Translations under genes and position numbers: made by a program | Shown here: in pieces, positions 5,452 through 6,227 of the stretch | How positions within the stretch are numbered: position 1 is the first letter of the stretch | How the letters are laid out: every line of letters starts with the position of its first letter | Source of the DNA: Candidatus Sulfotelmatobacter sp. | Lineage (GTDB): Bacteria > Acidobacteriota > Terriglobia > Terriglobales > Acidobacteriaceae | DNA length: 6,227 nt | Assembly (NCBI GenBank): GCA_030044775.1 | Contig: JASICF010000564.1 | Span: forward strand, 1-6,227 | Reading direction: 5' to 3' | Notes under the pieces: generated by a model | Told to the model about the DNA's origin: nothing | Database searches by the model: none | What the model saw: the letters and a program-made list of their open reading frames with translations, nothing else

Positions 5452-6227
5452 AAGATCTGGCCCTCCGCGGCAGTTGTGATTTCAGCCCCGACATCTGCTT
5501 GTCCTTCCCCATGCATTCGCAAGCGATACCACAGCACGATCGCAACCAGAGAAAACACAAAGACAATTGCCGAGACCGCGTTGATTTCCGGCGTGATGCC
5601 GCGCCGCAGTCTTCCCCAGATTTCCAAAGGCAGCGTGTTGTCGCGGCCGATCAGAAAGAAGCTTACGGCGATCTCGTCCATCGAAAGGGTGAAGATCAGC
5701 AGCGCCGCGCCGACGATCGGCAATTTCAAATTCGGTACTGTGATTCGCCAGAATGTCTGCCAATAGTTGGCGCCGAGATCGAGCGAAGCCTCTTCTTGCG
5801 AGCGGTCAAGTTTCTGTAAGCCGGCGAACACTTCGGTCGTGGCGACCGAGATCAAAGCCGTTCCGTGTCCTAGGATTATGGTTGCCAAGCTGAGCTTGGC
5901 GCCAATCAGATTGAACAGCATGAGCAGCGAAAGCCCCGTGATGATTCCGGGCAGAATTAGCGGCAGAAGCACAAGTCGCCGAAATAAAACTTTGCCAGGG
6001 AACTGCGCGCGATCCAGAGCCAAGGCCGCGGGGATGCCGAATGCCAGTGAAATTGCCATTGCCGCCGCAGCGACCTGCAAGCTGTTCAACACCGAATCCC
6101 ACATCGGTCCGTCGGCAAACAGCGTGCGATACCAGTCGAGTGTCAGATGATGCGGAGGAAACCCGCCCACACCTTCGCGATTGAAAGAGTAAAGAATCAG
6201 AACAGCGATTGGCAGATATAGGAAAGC
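5448..6227 (-). CDS. potC: PotC-like ABC transporter permease (5' end outside window)
   Basis: The visible 259 residues form an inner-membrane permease of the spermidine/putrescine (PotC) type. The frame stays open to the window edge, and residues before the GTG at 6170 read AFLYLPIAVLILYSFN, the typical first membrane helix of PotB/PotC proteins. The GTG is therefore internal and the true start lies beyond 6227. About six membrane segments are visible, the first truncated. The cytoplasmic EAA loop EEASLDLGANYWQTFW...P (visible residues about 145-165), which docks the ATPase, is intact. The segment LPLEIWGRLRRGITPEINA closely resembles the PotC signature LPLKIY...V.VGVSPEVNA. PotC is normally about 264 aa, so only a few residues are missing. 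The ATPase (PotA), partner permease (PotB) and binding protein (PotD) are expected upstream. The substrate could also be another cation or organic solute of the same transporter class. The stop overlaps the oxidase ATG by 4 nt. Confidence 0.88.
   Translation of the reverse strand, partial: AFLYLPIAVLILYSFNREGVGGFPPHHLTLDWYRTLFADGPMWDSVLNSLQVAAAAMAISLAFGIPAALALDRAQFPGKVLFRRLVLLPLILPGIITGLSLLMLFNLIGAKLSLATIILGHGTALISVATTEVFAGLQKLDRSQEEASLDLGANYWQTFWRITVPNLKLPIVGAALLIFTLSMDEIAVSFFLIGRDNTLPLEIWGRLRRGITPEINAVSAIVFVFSLVAIVLWYRLRMHGEGQADVGAEITTAAEGQIL
5461..5466 (-). promoter_or_regulatory. Ribosome binding site inside the permease gene
   Basis: GGAGGG on the minus strand lies 9 nt before the oxidase ATG at 5451, within the last codons of the permease. 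It fixes the oxidase start and supports translational coupling across the ATGA overlap. Confidence 0.7.

Noticed and set aside
5152..5766. Rightward 204-codon open frame
   Set aside because: It is antisense to the oxidase and permease genes, spans their junction and shows no recognisable domain.

Overview
The window looks like a soil Acidobacteriota-type chromosome fragment. This is inferred from a moderately high GC content, a leftward housekeeping block with TTG starts, a single-RRM glycine-rich RNA-binding protein, and short intergenic repeats of the type CGCAGCGAAGGATCTC. I recall such repeats as common in Koribacter/Terriglobia genomes, but have not searched. All confident genes except one lie on the minus strand.

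Left part (1-947): an accessory-looking segment. One rightward gene encodes a DUF1801 (YdhG-like) protein. It is bracketed by two exact 23-bp direct repeats (180-202 and 684-706), and the left copy forms one arm of a perfect 16-bp inverted repeat just upstream of the gene. Next comes a leftward tRNA-Arg(CCG). A 21-nt exact copy of its 3' end lies about 120 bp downstream of it, a pattern typical of tRNA integration (att) sites. A dispersed-repeat-like stretch lies between the two.

Middle part (948-3909): minus-strand genes read right to left as typA (ribosome-associated translational GTPase), a 60-aa zinc-ribbon protein 37 nt behind it, then an RRM protein with its own promoter-like sequence and a leader of about 105 nt. 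Both typA and the RRM gene appear to start at TTG behind recognisable Shine-Dalgarno sequences.

Right part (3910-6227): a minus-strand operon fragment. A PotC-like spermidine/putrescine-type ABC permease, cut by the window end, overlaps by 4 nt (ATGA) a Tat-signal-bearing flavin amine-oxidase-like protein. The coupling suggests that transport and extracytoplasmic oxidation of an amine or polyamine belong together. The rest of the transporter should lie beyond 6227.

No CRISPR array, rRNA, intact insertion sequence or clearly new system was found. The most unusual material is the repeat and attachment-site architecture in 180-947.
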